Source of the DNA: CAZADA01 sp964636945
GTDB lineage: Bacteria; Pseudomonadota; Alphaproteobacteria; Caulobacterales; Maricaulaceae
NCBI GenBank assembly: GCA_964636945.1
Contig: CAZWVH010000009.1
Coordinates: 1-56,531, forward strand
Direction of reading: 5' to 3'
DNA: 56,531 bases
The translations under genes were made by a program, and so were the position numbers. This document shows positions 43,571 through 51,846 of the stretch, in pieces; position 1 is the stretch's first letter; each line of letters opens with the position of its first letter. The notes beneath the pieces were generated by a model, which was not told the origin of the DNA, searched no databases, and saw only the letters and a program-made list of their open reading frames with translations.

Positions 43571-44119
43571 ATGAATGCACTGGTCGCTTCGACTCTCGAA
43601 CGTCTGAACAACAACTGGCCAATGTGGGCGCTGATCGCCTCGATCGGCGCGCTTGGCTACGCGTATTTCATTCAGTTTGGCTTGGGATATCAGCCGTGCC
43701 GGCTGTGTTACATTCAGCGATGGCCGTTTTGGGCCGCCATTGCCATTGCCGGCGCGGCCTTGATCATGCATCGCTATCGCCCCGATCACCCCTCTCTCAG
43801 GGCACTGGACTACATGCTGGCCGGCGTCTTCCTCACCGGGGCGGTCATCGCGCTTTACCACGCCGGCGTGGAGTGGAAGATCTTACCCGATCCAGGTTGT
43901 GACAGCGGCGGCGCACGCCTGAGCGTGGATGAATTAATCGCGGGCCAAACCACTGCCGGCAAAGCACAAAGCTGCGCAGACGCCCCATTTCACTTTCCGT
44001 TTGAGCGCTTTGGCTTGTCCATGGCGGGATGGAATGTGGTGTTCTCCTCGGCCTTGGCCGCCCTAAGTCTACGAGCAGCTCGACGAACGCAAATGAATTG
44101 GGAGGCAAATTCTGTCTAG
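43571..44119 (+). CDS. DsbB-like disulphide bond formation protein
   Basis: Inner-membrane protein that passes electrons from periplasmic thiol oxidases to quinone. The 182-residue form has four helices and the active cysteine pair in QPCRLCYIQRWPFW (about 38-51), with a second pair in the large periplasmic loop (PGCDSGG and QSCADAP). The ATG at 43571 fits a first helix LIASIGALGYAYFIQF. Its last eight bases overlap the likely start of coq7. Coupling DsbB with a quinone-synthesis enzyme is sensible, since DsbB needs ubiquinone. Confidence 0.9.
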   Translation: MNALVASTLERLNNNWPMWALIASIGALGYAYFIQFGLGYQPCRLCYIQRWPFWAAIAIAGAALIMHRYRPDHPSLRALDYMLAGVFLTGAVIALYHAGVEWKILPDPGCDSGGARLSVDELIAGQTTAGKAQSCADAPFHFPFERFGLSMAGWNVVFSSALAALSLRAARRTQMNWEANSV

Positions 44120-44693
44120 GCAAAGCCAAAATGCCCAGCGCGACCCGATTTACCCCGGAGACGCTCGGCGCTCAACGCGCATCCGTGAAATGATCCGCGT
44201 GGATCACGCTGGCGAATACGGCGCTGTCGCGATCTATCGCGGCCAACGGGCTGTGTTTGACCGACTGCGCTCAAAGGCGCGCATTGCCTCGCAGCTCGAG
44301 GAAATGCAAGCCGATGAACAGCATCACTTGGATGCATTCGATGAAATGATTCAGTCTGGCCAATCCCGCCCTACGGCCCTGATGCCGCTGTGGAGCGTGG
44401 CCGGGTATGGCCTGGGAGTCGCCACGGCTTTGCTGGGTGAAAAAGCGGCCCATGCGTGCACCGAAGCCGTGGAAAGCGTGATTGAAAAGCACTATGACGA
44501 TCAAGTGCAAGAGTTGGAGCGATTTGGCGAGACCGAACTTGCCGGCAAATTTGCCACGTTTCGCGATGAGGAAACTGCACACAAGGACCTCGCCCTCGGC
44601 GAAGGCGCCAAAGAAGCGGTTGGTTATCCCCTCCTTTCGAATGTGATCAAGCTGGGGTGCCGGCTGGCCATTAAAGTCAGTGAGAAAGTCTGA
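44112..44693 (+). CDS. coq7: 3-demethoxyubiquinol 3-hydroxylase (Coq7), likely CTG start
   Basis: Di-iron monooxygenase of ubiquinone synthesis. The ligands are in HAGEYGA, ADEQHH, EKHYDDQ and DEETAHK, as expected. The first ATG (44190) gives a 167-residue protein that begins at the conserved MIRVDHAGEYG with no leader. Upstream in the same frame the codons read SRQSQNAQRDPIYPGD, then RRSTRIREM, typical of the family. This stretch has no ATG, GTG or TTG after the in-frame stop at 44094. A CTG at 44112 lies 6 bases after GGGAGG, so I propose it as start (193 aa); ATT at 44109 is an alternative. It is coupled to dsbB. Confidence 0.88.
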   Translation: MSRQSQNAQRDPIYPGDARRSTRIREMIRVDHAGEYGAVAIYRGQRAVFDRLRSKARIASQLEEMQADEQHHLDAFDEMIQSGQSRPTALMPLWSVAGYGLGVATALLGEKAAHACTEAVESVIEKHYDDQVQELERFGETELAGKFATFRDEETAHKDLALGEGAKEAVGYPLLSNVIKLGCRLAIKVSEKV

Positions 44694-44723
44694 TCAATTG
44701 GTCAATCACGGGGGGCAATTGAC

Positions 44724-45215
44724 GTGAAGCCATTCAAAGCGAGACTGTCACTCTTTGGGTTCGTCTGCCTATGCAGCGCCTCCATGGCTCTAGGATCATG
44801 CGCAATGACAGACACAAAGTCTTCCACTCCCGGCGCAACGCCAAAACCACCAAACAACGAGGGATCACCTGCCTATCAACAGTCCAAAACTGTGTTGGAC
44901 ACCTCCACCACCATCATCGGCGAGACCGTTGTCTATCCCGAGGGTCCCGCGCGCATTGTGGCGAGCATCATTGTGCTGAATCCGGGAGAGGCCACCGCTT
45001 TGCACACCCATGATGTTCCGCTGTTCGCCTACATTTTGGATGGCGTGCTGACGGTGGATTACGGCGAAAAGGGAGTGCGCGCCTTCGGACCGGGGGACGC
45101 CCTGGTTGAGGCCATGGATCAGCCCCACCAGGGCCGCAATCTGACCGATGAACCGGTGCGGCTGCTCGCCGTATTCATCGGGGCCGACAGTACTCAAAAC
45201 ACAGTCGTCGACTAA
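44724..45215 (+). CDS. Cupin-domain lipoprotein
   Basis: Protein of 163 residues starting at GTG after GGGGGG, with a signal peptide and a cysteine in MALGSC (about 26) that may be lipidated. The C-terminal 100 residues form a cupin barrel: GEATALHTHDVPLFAYILDG holds the metal-binding His residues, and GPGDALVEAMDQPHQGRNL gives the second motif. Cupins of this type bind small molecules or are dioxygenases; the role here is unknown. It acts in the envelope. Its stop overlaps the AEC gene stop by 4 bp. Confidence 0.85.
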   Translation: MKPFKARLSLFGFVCLCSASMALGSCAMTDTKSSTPGATPKPPNNEGSPAYQQSKTVLDTSTTIIGETVVYPEGPARIVASIIVLNPGEATALHTHDVPLFAYILDGVLTVDYGEKGVRAFGPGDALVEAMDQPHQGRNLTDEPVRLLAVFIGADSTQNTVVD

Positions 45216-46162
45216 AACGACACCAACGCCGCCAAAACAAAGCTGACCGGGATCAAGGCTGTCGTCGTGGCGACAACACCAAGCTTTGCCACCGCATCAT
45301 CCGTGTTCTTGGCAATGATCAAATGCGCAACCACGGCCGTGGGCGTGGCCGCCGCGATGATCGACGCTTTGGCCCAAAGCGGGTCCACATCCGCCATTCT
45401 CACGATGGCCCAAGCTGTTACCGGTGCGATCAGTAACTTTGCTGCGGTCATTATGCAGAGCGACAGGATGGCCGACGGCGCTTGGATCGCTTGACGCCTG
45501 TCAAAGACCACATTGAGGGCAGGCCGCATGAACAAACCGACGCCGACCAGCGCCACGGGGGCTGCAGCCGCGCCAAATGTGGAAGCCGCAACGGCGACCG
45601 GCTCGGGCAAATTGAGGTCCACCGCCCTCAAACCAAACGCCAGAAACATGGGCCAAACTAGGGGCGATTTCAGCCCAGCCAATCCGGAAGCAAGCGCCTG
45701 ACGCGGACCCAATTGCCGGTCGGAACGGGTCGCGAGCATAAGTGTTGTGAACAATGGGATAAGGATCATATTCGATGACACGGCAATCACCGCCGCGGGC
45801 GCGGCTGCTGCCGGGCCAACAAACGCAACAGCCAATGGAATGCCGAAGAATATGGTGTTGCCAAAACTCGCAGCGATTGACCGGGCTGTGACCATCTGGA
45901 CGGATCGACGCATCATGGCCTCTGCACTGGCCACGGTTATTGCAGCAGTCACCGTACCGGCCAAAAACGCGCAAAACGCCCACCAATTGAACACCTGGTC
46001 CAATTGAAGAGCGTAGACCGCACTAAAAACAAGGAATGGACCAAAAACAAAATAAGCGAGGTTTGAAACAATGCGTTCAATTACCTCATCGTTGTCTGTG
46101 AAATAACTATATATGAGGCCCGCAACAATCGGCAGGAAGATTGGCAATACCTTATCGATCAT
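45212..46162 (-). CDS. AEC-family (auxin efflux carrier-like) transporter
   Basis: Inner-membrane carrier of 316 residues with about ten helices in two inverted halves. Family features are FGPFLVFSAVYAL, the SFGNTIFFGIPLAVAF segment, and the C-terminal AAATPTAVVAHLIIAKN. Bacterial AEC proteins transport carboxylates such as malate or malonate; the substrate cannot be told here. There is no adjoining enzyme. The start has only a weak ribosome-binding site. Confidence 0.92.
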   Translation of the reverse strand: MIDKVLPIFLPIVAGLIYSYFTDNDEVIERIVSNLAYFVFGPFLVFSAVYALQLDQVFNWWAFCAFLAGTVTAAITVASAEAMMRRSVQMVTARSIAASFGNTIFFGIPLAVAFVGPAAAAPAAVIAVSSNMILIPLFTTLMLATRSDRQLGPRQALASGLAGLKSPLVWPMFLAFGLRAVDLNLPEPVAVAASTFGAAAAPVALVGVGLFMRPALNVVFDRRQAIQAPSAILSLCIMTAAKLLIAPVTAWAIVRMADVDPLWAKASIIAAATPTAVVAHLIIAKNTDDAVAKLGVVATTTALIPVSFVLAALVSF

Positions 46163-46196
46163 AGAGCATCACAGACCCAGCGGCGGAGTTACGCCA

Positions 46197-47144
46197 CTAT
46201 AACGCCGCGCGTTGCCAAGGCCGCCAACTTTCCTCGCGGTAGGGGACCGACAGCTCCAGCAATCGATCCATACTTTTTTCCATATCTACGATTTTATCGC
46301 GCGACCAAAATACACGACACCGCGTGATCGTTACACTGCGCCGGGCCGTCAGCACCTCCCAACCAAAGCGATAATGCTCATGCTGTTCGATTTCGCGCGG
46401 GGTCATGTCCCGCAACCGCTGTTCGGGCAATTTGGCGTCATACAGAATGAAACTGTCGACCAGCGTCGCGGGAACTTTCTCGTCTTCGACCAATACCCGC
46501 ACCCAAACACCCAGCTCAATCTGATGCTCGAGCATGTTGATGGTGTTTTCGTCCTCTTGCCAGGTGGGCGGAACCACGAAGATCCGCTCCATCGACCCAC
46601 CATTGTCGATCAAGTATTTGATAGCGTTATTAATATCGCCCGCATCAAAGAAATAATTTGGCGAGGCGAGCGCCGAAGCGCGAATGTGCGCGCCCTTGCA
46701 CGCGCGGATGTTACGGGTCCAAAACTCTTGGAATGGATCGCGACCAATGATCTCGAAATAACCTTGACTGAGCCACTCCCTGACTCGGCGGAGCAAGTCA
46801 TCAATTTCCTGTCCCAGCAAAATATCCTGATGCGAACCTTGCATCTTTGACCGCGCCAGATCCAGTTGGCGCAACGTGTCCTCCTTCAGGTAATCTCTAA
46901 CTTCAGTGAATAGCTTCGTATTTTGCTTAACGGAACTTGCAGTTAGATTCTGAATGATGCCAATGCCGCCAAATATCGCGATCAACAAACCGGAGATAAT
47001 TGTCGCAGGATATTTCTGGAGCAAGTTAGCATTGACGTAATCGAACGCGCCCAGCGCCTCGACCAAGATGAATGCCAGCAAAAGAGCGATGATAAACGCA
47101 CTATAGATCGCCTGAATGCGACCAAGCGAAAGCCATTTCCGCAT
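46197..47144 (-). CDS. Two-TM protein with a PLD/phosphodiesterase-like sensor or effector domain
   Basis: Protein of 315 residues (ATG after GGGGATT). Helices at about 10-33 and 45-67 anchor it. Residues 70-125 look like a charged amphipathic linker. The C-terminal 190 residues alternate strands and helices: IIGRDPFQEFWTRNIRACKG, RASALASPNYFFDAGDI, RIFVVPPTWQEDENT, VRVLVEDEKVPATLVDSFIL, and VFWSRDKIVDMEKSMDRLLE. This resembles the phospholipase-D-like nucleotide-sensing domains of some regulators, but HKD motifs are absent and I claim no family. Base composition is more AT-rich than its neighbours, which may mean transfer. Confidence 0.5.
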   Translation of the reverse strand: MRKWLSLGRIQAIYSAFIIALLLAFILVEALGAFDYVNANLLQKYPATIISGLLIAIFGGIGIIQNLTASSVKQNTKLFTEVRDYLKEDTLRQLDLARSKMQGSHQDILLGQEIDDLLRRVREWLSQGYFEIIGRDPFQEFWTRNIRACKGAHIRASALASPNYFFDAGDINNAIKYLIDNGGSMERIFVVPPTWQEDENTINMLEHQIELGVWVRVLVEDEKVPATLVDSFILYDAKLPEQRLRDMTPREIEQHEHYRFGWEVLTARRSVTITRCRVFWSRDKIVDMEKSMDRLLELSVPYREESWRPWQRAAL

Positions 47145-47262
47145 AATCCCCACCCCAAAATTTCACAGCAGCCCACGTCGCAATAGCAAACTTGCCCGCA
47201 TTGGCAAACGTTTGATTTCGAGGAAATTCGAGACAGTCGGGGAGATATCCGGCCGACGTCTT

Positions 47263-47838
47263 TCAGAATGCCTTACCGTCGCGTTCAGTGATGTATTTCA
47301 GTTCCATCGATGTGGATTGGCGCCCCAAAAGCGCATTGCGCATGGGAAACCGGCCAAAGCGATCGATGACGTCCTTGTGCCGTCGCGCATAGTCCACGCC
47401 CTCTTCGTCGCCAAACGCGGTGAACAAGCGCAGGCTTACCGCCTGAATTACCCGGCTCTCCGCGTGCATAAAAGGCATGTAAAGAAAATATCGTTCGAAA
47501 TGGGACAGGCTGACGTCCTCTGCGCGCAACACAACTTCTTGCGCCAATGCGAGAGCCAAGGGATCGCTGGCGTACGCCTCAGCTGCGCCACGATAAATGT
47601 TTCGACTGAATTGATCGAGCACAATCACCTCACCCAACCTGAGACGCGGCGATGTCCGTTGTGAAAACAATTCGCCGCGCTTGGCCATGGCGTGCAGCTC
47701 GCCAAACCGGTCGGCAATCTGTTGATCAAAGGCTGTATCGGCCTGGTACCATTGTTTGGGCTGGCATTCCTCAAACCAAAAGTCCAAAGCCTCATCGAGT
47801 CCCGCAGTCACGCCGCGCCAATCTCGGTCGGCATCCAT
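47263..47838 (-). CDS. DUF924 family protein
   Basis: All-helical soluble protein of 191 residues with the family hallmarks DFWFEECQPKQWYQAD, RLGEVIVLDQFSRNIYRG, FERYFLYMPFMHAES and HKDVIDRFGRFPMRN. Its function is unknown; the repeat-like helices suggest a binding role. It starts 31 bases inside the GFA gene, so the two are co-translated. Confidence 0.92.
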   Translation of the reverse strand: MDADRDWRGVTAGLDEALDFWFEECQPKQWYQADTAFDQQIADRFGELHAMAKRGELFSQRTSPRLRLGEVIVLDQFSRNIYRGAAEAYASDPLALALAQEVVLRAEDVSLSHFERYFLYMPFMHAESRVIQAVSLRLFTAFGDEEGVDYARRHKDVIDRFGRFPMRNALLGRQSTSMELKYITERDGKAF

Positions 47839-48236
47839 CGCATCAACCGCCGTTCGACTTTCTCCTCCGGTCCCTGACTGTCATATGAGACTGGCGCGGA
47901 CGCCTTTAAGCGCAATACGCGCGAGTCCAATACATTGACGTTGAGAGTGCCGCGCATACCACCAGCTGCGTCTTCGCCCATGACAGCAGCCACATAGACC
48001 CCGCACTCTCGGCAGATCAAAAACTCCGCCACATGGTCGCCAAAGCTGTAGCGCTTGATGGCGCCAGGCATGGCGGCGATCAGCATGTGACCGCCATGAT
48101 CGCTGATGGTCCGGGCGCCGTGGCGGCGGCAAAAGCCGCACTGACACGCCCTGACCTCGATATCGTTGAGGTTCACATTCGTTTCAAACGTCACGCGCAC
48201 TGCACCGCAGTGGCATTGGCCGTCAATATGGGTCAT
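47808..48236 (-). CDS. GFA-domain (CENP-V/glutathione-dependent formaldehyde-activating) protein
   Basis: Protein of 142 residues. Zinc ligands are visible in GQCHCGAVRV, ACQCGFCRRHGA and CRECGVYV, the standard GFA layout. The family name comes from a glutathione adduct enzyme, but most members have no known activity. The ATG at 48234-48236 follows CAGGAG; 11 codons of an upstream extension were dropped. It is co-translated with the DUF924 gene downstream. Confidence 0.9.
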   Translation of the reverse strand: MTHIDGQCHCGAVRVTFETNVNLNDIEVRACQCGFCRRHGARTISDHGGHMLIAAMPGAIKRYSFGDHVAEFLICRECGVYVAAVMGEDAAGGMRGTLNVNVLDSRVLRLKASAPVSYDSQGPEEKVERRLMRWMPTEIGAA

Positions 48237-48284
48237 GACGCACTCCTGTCTCCCCCCAGAAGTCGCCAACGAGCCGCAATCGGG

Positions 48285-48499
48285 TCATTCGCCCGTCAGC
48301 TGATTACGCACCTGGCCACCATGCACGCCCACAGTGTTGCCCACAATCGCGCCAGCTTCCAATACGTAAAGATTCGCATAGCGCGAACACACACGTCTGC
48401 CCGAAGGCTCAACGCCGAGCAAAGGCTTCACGTGATCGCCAATAGCCCAATGGAGATCATAACCGGCGACATCAGCTGTGGCATGGCGTATTCGCTCCC
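48285..48499 (-). other. Open stretch without a start codon between GFA and methyltransferase genes
   Basis: After the methyltransferase stop, a 71-codon frame remains open on the minus strand (ADVAGYDLHWAIGDHVKPLL, then YVLEAGAIVGNTVGVHGGQV). It has no ATG and no ribosome-binding site. It may be the tail of an eroded gene, since its composition looks protein-like, but I recognise no family. The remaining bases up to 48237 hold nothing clear. Confidence 0.3.
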
Positions 48500-49309
48500 T
48501 CAGTGGCGGGTCCCGATCGTGATCAGATACTCGCGTTCGATCTTGAGCCCGTTGGGCGTGTCGAATTTGGCGTGGTATGCGTCCAGGTCGCGCTTCAGTT
48601 CGGCCAATTTGGCGTCCGGCAAGGATTGCGCGAGCGCTCGCATGGGCCCAAAGCTCTTCATGTAGCTGGTCCAAACCGCGTCCACATCGTCAAAGTAATT
48701 GCGGCTCACTTCACGCTCAAAGCGCAGGTCGAACGCCTCGCTCAGCAACGATCGCACATGGTCCGGATCGCCCCAATGCAGCGGTGTCGGGCCGGCGCTG
48801 GCTGGAACATCTTGATAGCCGCTGAGCAGCCGGAAGAAATCGCCCACCGCCCCTGCGGGCTCCCAAGTCGCCAAAACTAGGCGACCACCGGGTTTGCATA
48901 CGCGCGCAAGTTCACGCGCCGCAGCGTTGTGGTCACCGGCGAACATGACGCCGAAGGTCGATATGACATGATCAAAGGCTTGGTCAGCGAAGGGCAAATG
49001 CTCTGCGTCAGCGCGCTCGAAGCTGATGGGCGGCTGTGTATGAGCCGACAGGCGTCGCGCTCCCTCCAGCAATCCCTCGGCGATATCCACGCCAACGACA
49101 CTGGCGCCAAAGCGCGCCACATTGCGCGCCGTCCAGCCCGTGCCTGTGGCCACATCCAGCACGCGTTCACCGGGCTTTGCGGCCAAGCGCTGAGCCGCAT
49201 GCGCCAAGGCGTCAGAGATTTTAAAGCTGACCATGTCGTACTCGGCGCCGCCAAGGCTCCACACGTCAGCAGCGGTCTGATTGTGTTCCGAAATTGCCCC
49301 GGCGGTCAT
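48500..49309 (-). CDS. Class I SAM-dependent methyltransferase
   Basis: Soluble protein of 269 residues with the SAM motif LDVATGTGWTARNVARFG (about 50-67), the acidic loop VVGVDIAEGLLEGAR, motif II ADAEHLPFADQAFDHVIST and motif III KPGGRLVLATWEP. It falls in the UbiE/Coq5-like Methyltransf_11 group; the substrate is unknown. The ATG follows GAGGA and lies 2 bases after the AIM24 gene stop, so these two form an operon. Confidence 0.9.
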   Translation of the reverse strand: MTAGAISEHNQTAADVWSLGGAEYDMVSFKISDALAHAAQRLAAKPGERVLDVATGTGWTARNVARFGASVVGVDIAEGLLEGARRLSAHTQPPISFERADAEHLPFADQAFDHVISTFGVMFAGDHNAAARELARVCKPGGRLVLATWEPAGAVGDFFRLLSGYQDVPASAGPTPLHWGDPDHVRSLLSEAFDLRFEREVSRNYFDDVDAVWTSYMKSFGPMRALAQSLPDAKLAELKRDLDAYHAKFDTPNGLKIEREYLITIGTRH

Positions 49310-49311
49310 GA

Positions 49312-50001
49312 TTAGTCCTCGTCGATTGGCGCAACGCGCATGTCATTACCAAGATCATGAAGCATCTTGTACCTCCAATAGGGCGCAGGATTAAGCAGAA
49401 GTCGCCCAGGACCTTGGTAATATCGGACTAAGCCCTCTCCAGACGTATACTTTCCCAGCCAGGATTTCGTGGGACGTCGGATCGAAAACGACACACTATG
49501 TGAGCGGCAAATCACATAGCGCCCATCGGCGGCGACCGATTGCCCCTCTTCAAGATCGATTTCCTCGACCGGACCGCGCGTGGTCACGACCACCTTTCCG
49601 GCGCCCATGACCCGGGTCTGCAAATAAATCAGGCCCTCCCCGGCGCGCAAAGAGGTCAAGAGGCGCTCTTGGTGAAACCCCACCTCAATATCACCTTCCG
49701 AGGCCCAATAGCTGCCCGGTTCAAGGATCCAGGTTTCCTCGTTCAGCTCAATGACGTGGAACCCGCCAAGCGAGGATTCGAGCGTCACAACGCCAGTCCC
49801 GGTGTAGCGCGGTCGAAAAACCGATTCATTGGCGAACATGGATCGCAATGCTGGCAGGGGGGACGGGATCACATGGGAATGCAAGGTAATGTCGCCCACA
49901 AAATAGGACAACGCGCCAGCTTCAGCGATGACGCTTTCATCGTCCAAATGGACTTCAACATATTGGGTGCCTTCCAACCTCTTGACTTTAAACTCGGCCA
50001 T
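49312..50001 (-). CDS. AIM24-family protein
   Basis: Beta-rich protein of 229 residues with internal symmetry. It shows LEGTQYVEVHLDDESVIAEA near the start, GTGVVTLESSLGGFHVIEL, and EGLIYLQTRVMGAGKVVVTT. The family (TIGR00266) includes the mitochondrial AIM24 protein and is thought to bind a partner at membranes. No enzyme motif is seen. The ATG follows AGGGGCC. It is first in the pair with the methyltransferase. Confidence 0.88.
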   Translation of the reverse strand: MAEFKVKRLEGTQYVEVHLDDESVIAEAGALSYFVGDITLHSHVIPSPLPALRSMFANESVFRPRYTGTGVVTLESSLGGFHVIELNEETWILEPGSYWASEGDIEVGFHQERLLTSLRAGEGLIYLQTRVMGAGKVVVTTRGPVEEIDLEEGQSVAADGRYVICRSHSVSFSIRRPTKSWLGKYTSGEGLVRYYQGPGRLLLNPAPYWRYKMLHDLGNDMRVAPIDED

Positions 50002-50049
50002 GCGGGGCCCCTGCGCGGTGAAGTGCGTTGCGAGACAGTTGCGCCATGA

Positions 50050-50850
50050 TCATTGCCGACTCTGCTGGTCTTTGAGCATATGCTGATACACTACTTGTAG
50101 AGCGCCTGGAGAAACGCCTTCATCGGTCTTGAAAGGTTTATCCAAGCGCGCGATCAACAGAATCATGGCTCCCAAGAAAAACGCCAAAACGCCGCCCAAT
50201 AAAAACTGGGTGACGATCCGCATATTCAGTAGCCAAATCAGGAATATGTTGATCATTGATCCAATAATCACGACATACCACAGCACGCTTGGCATGCCCG
50301 CCGTCACCGAATACAATCGCAGCCTGCGCTCAAGCAGATAAGCATTAAAATGTTCAACTGCCGCTGCATGAACCAGCTCCTCAGATGACGTTTTGGGTTC
50401 AAATGACAAAAGCTTGCGGCGTACGAGCTCAAGTCGATCTCCGGCCCCGGCCTCGGGCAAACCGTCTTTAAGTTTGGGCCATTCTTCCTCGATTTCGTAG
50501 CGCAGCAATTCACGCAGGGCGTCCTGGAAATCCTCGCGAAACAAGGAGGGGTATGCGATTGAGTCGGTATACAAAGAGGCCAAGGCGCCAGCCTCTGCGG
50601 TCGTCCGTAATTTGGCGTCATCCCAGGTCTGATAAGCCGCCACAGCGGTGAGGCCGAGCAGAATCCCATACAAAACGCCAAAATTGGACGAGATATTTCC
50701 GACAATCTCGTTCGTCCCCCGGCGTGTGCGCACCAGCGCGCGAAACAACGGAGCGACAATGACGTTTCCGATCCATGCAAAGCCGACAAAAATAATGGCC
50801 ATCCAAAAGGCGGCCCAGCCCAGAGGCAACTCGTAAATCCAATCGATCAT
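50050..50850 (-). CDS. DUF4239/bestrophin-like membrane protein
   Basis: Protein of 266 residues with about four helices: two near the start (AAFWMAIIFVGFAWIGNVIV and FGVLYGILLGLTAVAAYQTW) and two near the end (VLWYVVIIGSMINIFLIWLL and GGVLAFFLGAMILLIARL). A helical cytoplasmic middle links them. This matches DUF4239, which resembles bestrophin channels; the function is unproven. I chose the ATG at 50850 over an in-frame TTG 7 codons earlier. Confidence 0.8.
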   Translation of the reverse strand: MIDWIYELPLGWAAFWMAIIFVGFAWIGNVIVAPLFRALVRTRRGTNEIVGNISSNFGVLYGILLGLTAVAAYQTWDDAKLRTTAEAGALASLYTDSIAYPSLFREDFQDALRELLRYEIEEEWPKLKDGLPEAGAGDRLELVRRKLLSFEPKTSSEELVHAAAVEHFNAYLLERRLRLYSVTAGMPSVLWYVVIIGSMINIFLIWLLNMRIVTQFLLGGVLAFFLGAMILLIARLDKPFKTDEGVSPGALQVVYQHMLKDQQSRQ

Positions 50851-50991
50851 GGGATAGTTCTCGTGCCCCAAGCGGAATGCGCGACCGTCAAGTCACCAAT
50901 AGTGGCACCATGATGCCGCCCGCGCGCCAACACAAGTCGCTGGTTCACAAAACGCGGATGTGATGCGGGCGATTTGAGGCTTACACAATCG

Positions 50992-51126
50992 TCAATTCAC
51001 TCCGTCCCACGGATTGACAACGTCCAGATCACGCCCATGAAAAATACGCATATTTCGCGTCGCTAAAGCAAAACCATTCGCTGGTGCAATTCCTGCTATC
51101 TGCAGGTCCGCCCGTCTCAATTGCAA
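50992..51126 (-). pseudogene. 3' remnant of a VapC/FitB-type PIN toxin
   Basis: Right after the HNH gene stop, in the same frame, 44 codons read RRADLQIAGIAPANGFALAT, then RNMRIFHGRDLDVVNPW and GVN before TGA. This matches the C-terminus of VapC/FitB PIN-domain RNases, including the acidic ADLQIA motif and the terminal NPW. There is no start codon and no N-terminal two-thirds. No antitoxin gene is seen nearby. It is a decayed toxin-antitoxin gene. Confidence 0.75.
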
Positions 51127-51129
51127 ACC

Positions 51130-51696
51130 CTACCCCTCCAGCTCCACATCCCAATAGAGATAGTCCATCCAGGTTTGGTGGAGGTGATGGGGCGGGAAGC
51201 GCCGGCCCATAGCTTGGAGTTGCGGCATGGTCGGGCGTTCGGGTTTGCGCGCGGGAAACATGTCGGCCTCGCGCGGCGTGCGCCCGCCCTTACGCAGATT
51301 GCATGGGCTGCACGCCGCGACAATGTTGGTCCAGGAGGTGCGCCCGCCCTTAGAGCGCGGCACCACGTGGTCAAATGTCAAATCCTCGCGCGCTTCATGG
51401 CCGCAATAGACGCAAGCAAATCCGTCACGCAAAAACACGTTGAAGCGCGTGAAAGCTGGCGGGCGATCCTGGTGCACATAATCGCGCAGCGACACCACGC
51501 TTGGCGCGTTGATCGAAAAGCTGGGCGAACGGATGGGCTGGTCGTATTGCGCGACAATATCGACCCGGTCCAGGAAGACGTTTTTGATCGCCTCCTGCCA
51601 AGACCACAAGGAAAGTGGGTAGTAGCTCAACGGCCTGAAGTCTGCGTTGAGCACCAAACACGGCCAGCCGGCCAAGGGGGCGGTTTGCACATGCAT
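51130..51696 (-). CDS. HNH endonuclease
   Basis: Protein of 188 residues of the common alphaproteobacterial HNH type. It opens with LVLNADFRPLSYYPLSLWSW and has FLDRVDIVAQYD. The nuclease core carries zinc-finger pairs CVYC and CSPC around DLTFDHVVPRSKGG and WTNIVAACSPCNLRKGG, giving the His, Asn and His residues of the motif. It binds DNA and a metal ion; the biological target is unknown, although relatives are often standalone housekeeping genes. The ATG follows AGGGAGAG. Confidence 0.93.
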   Translation of the reverse strand: MHVQTAPLAGWPCLVLNADFRPLSYYPLSLWSWQEAIKNVFLDRVDIVAQYDQPIRSPSFSINAPSVVSLRDYVHQDRPPAFTRFNVFLRDGFACVYCGHEAREDLTFDHVVPRSKGGRTSWTNIVAACSPCNLRKGGRTPREADMFPARKPERPTMPQLQAMGRRFPPHHLHQTWMDYLYWDVELEG

Positions 51697-51846
51697 CGCG
51701 TCTCTCCCTAGGCCGTCCTGGCCGATCGTATGTAAGGATCGCTATCCCTGAAGGCGCGTCTCCACCGAGTTCAATTATTCATGCAACTCTGTATATACAG
51801 ACTCGCATGACGAGTTGATGACAAACTGATGCATCGCGTCAACTTT

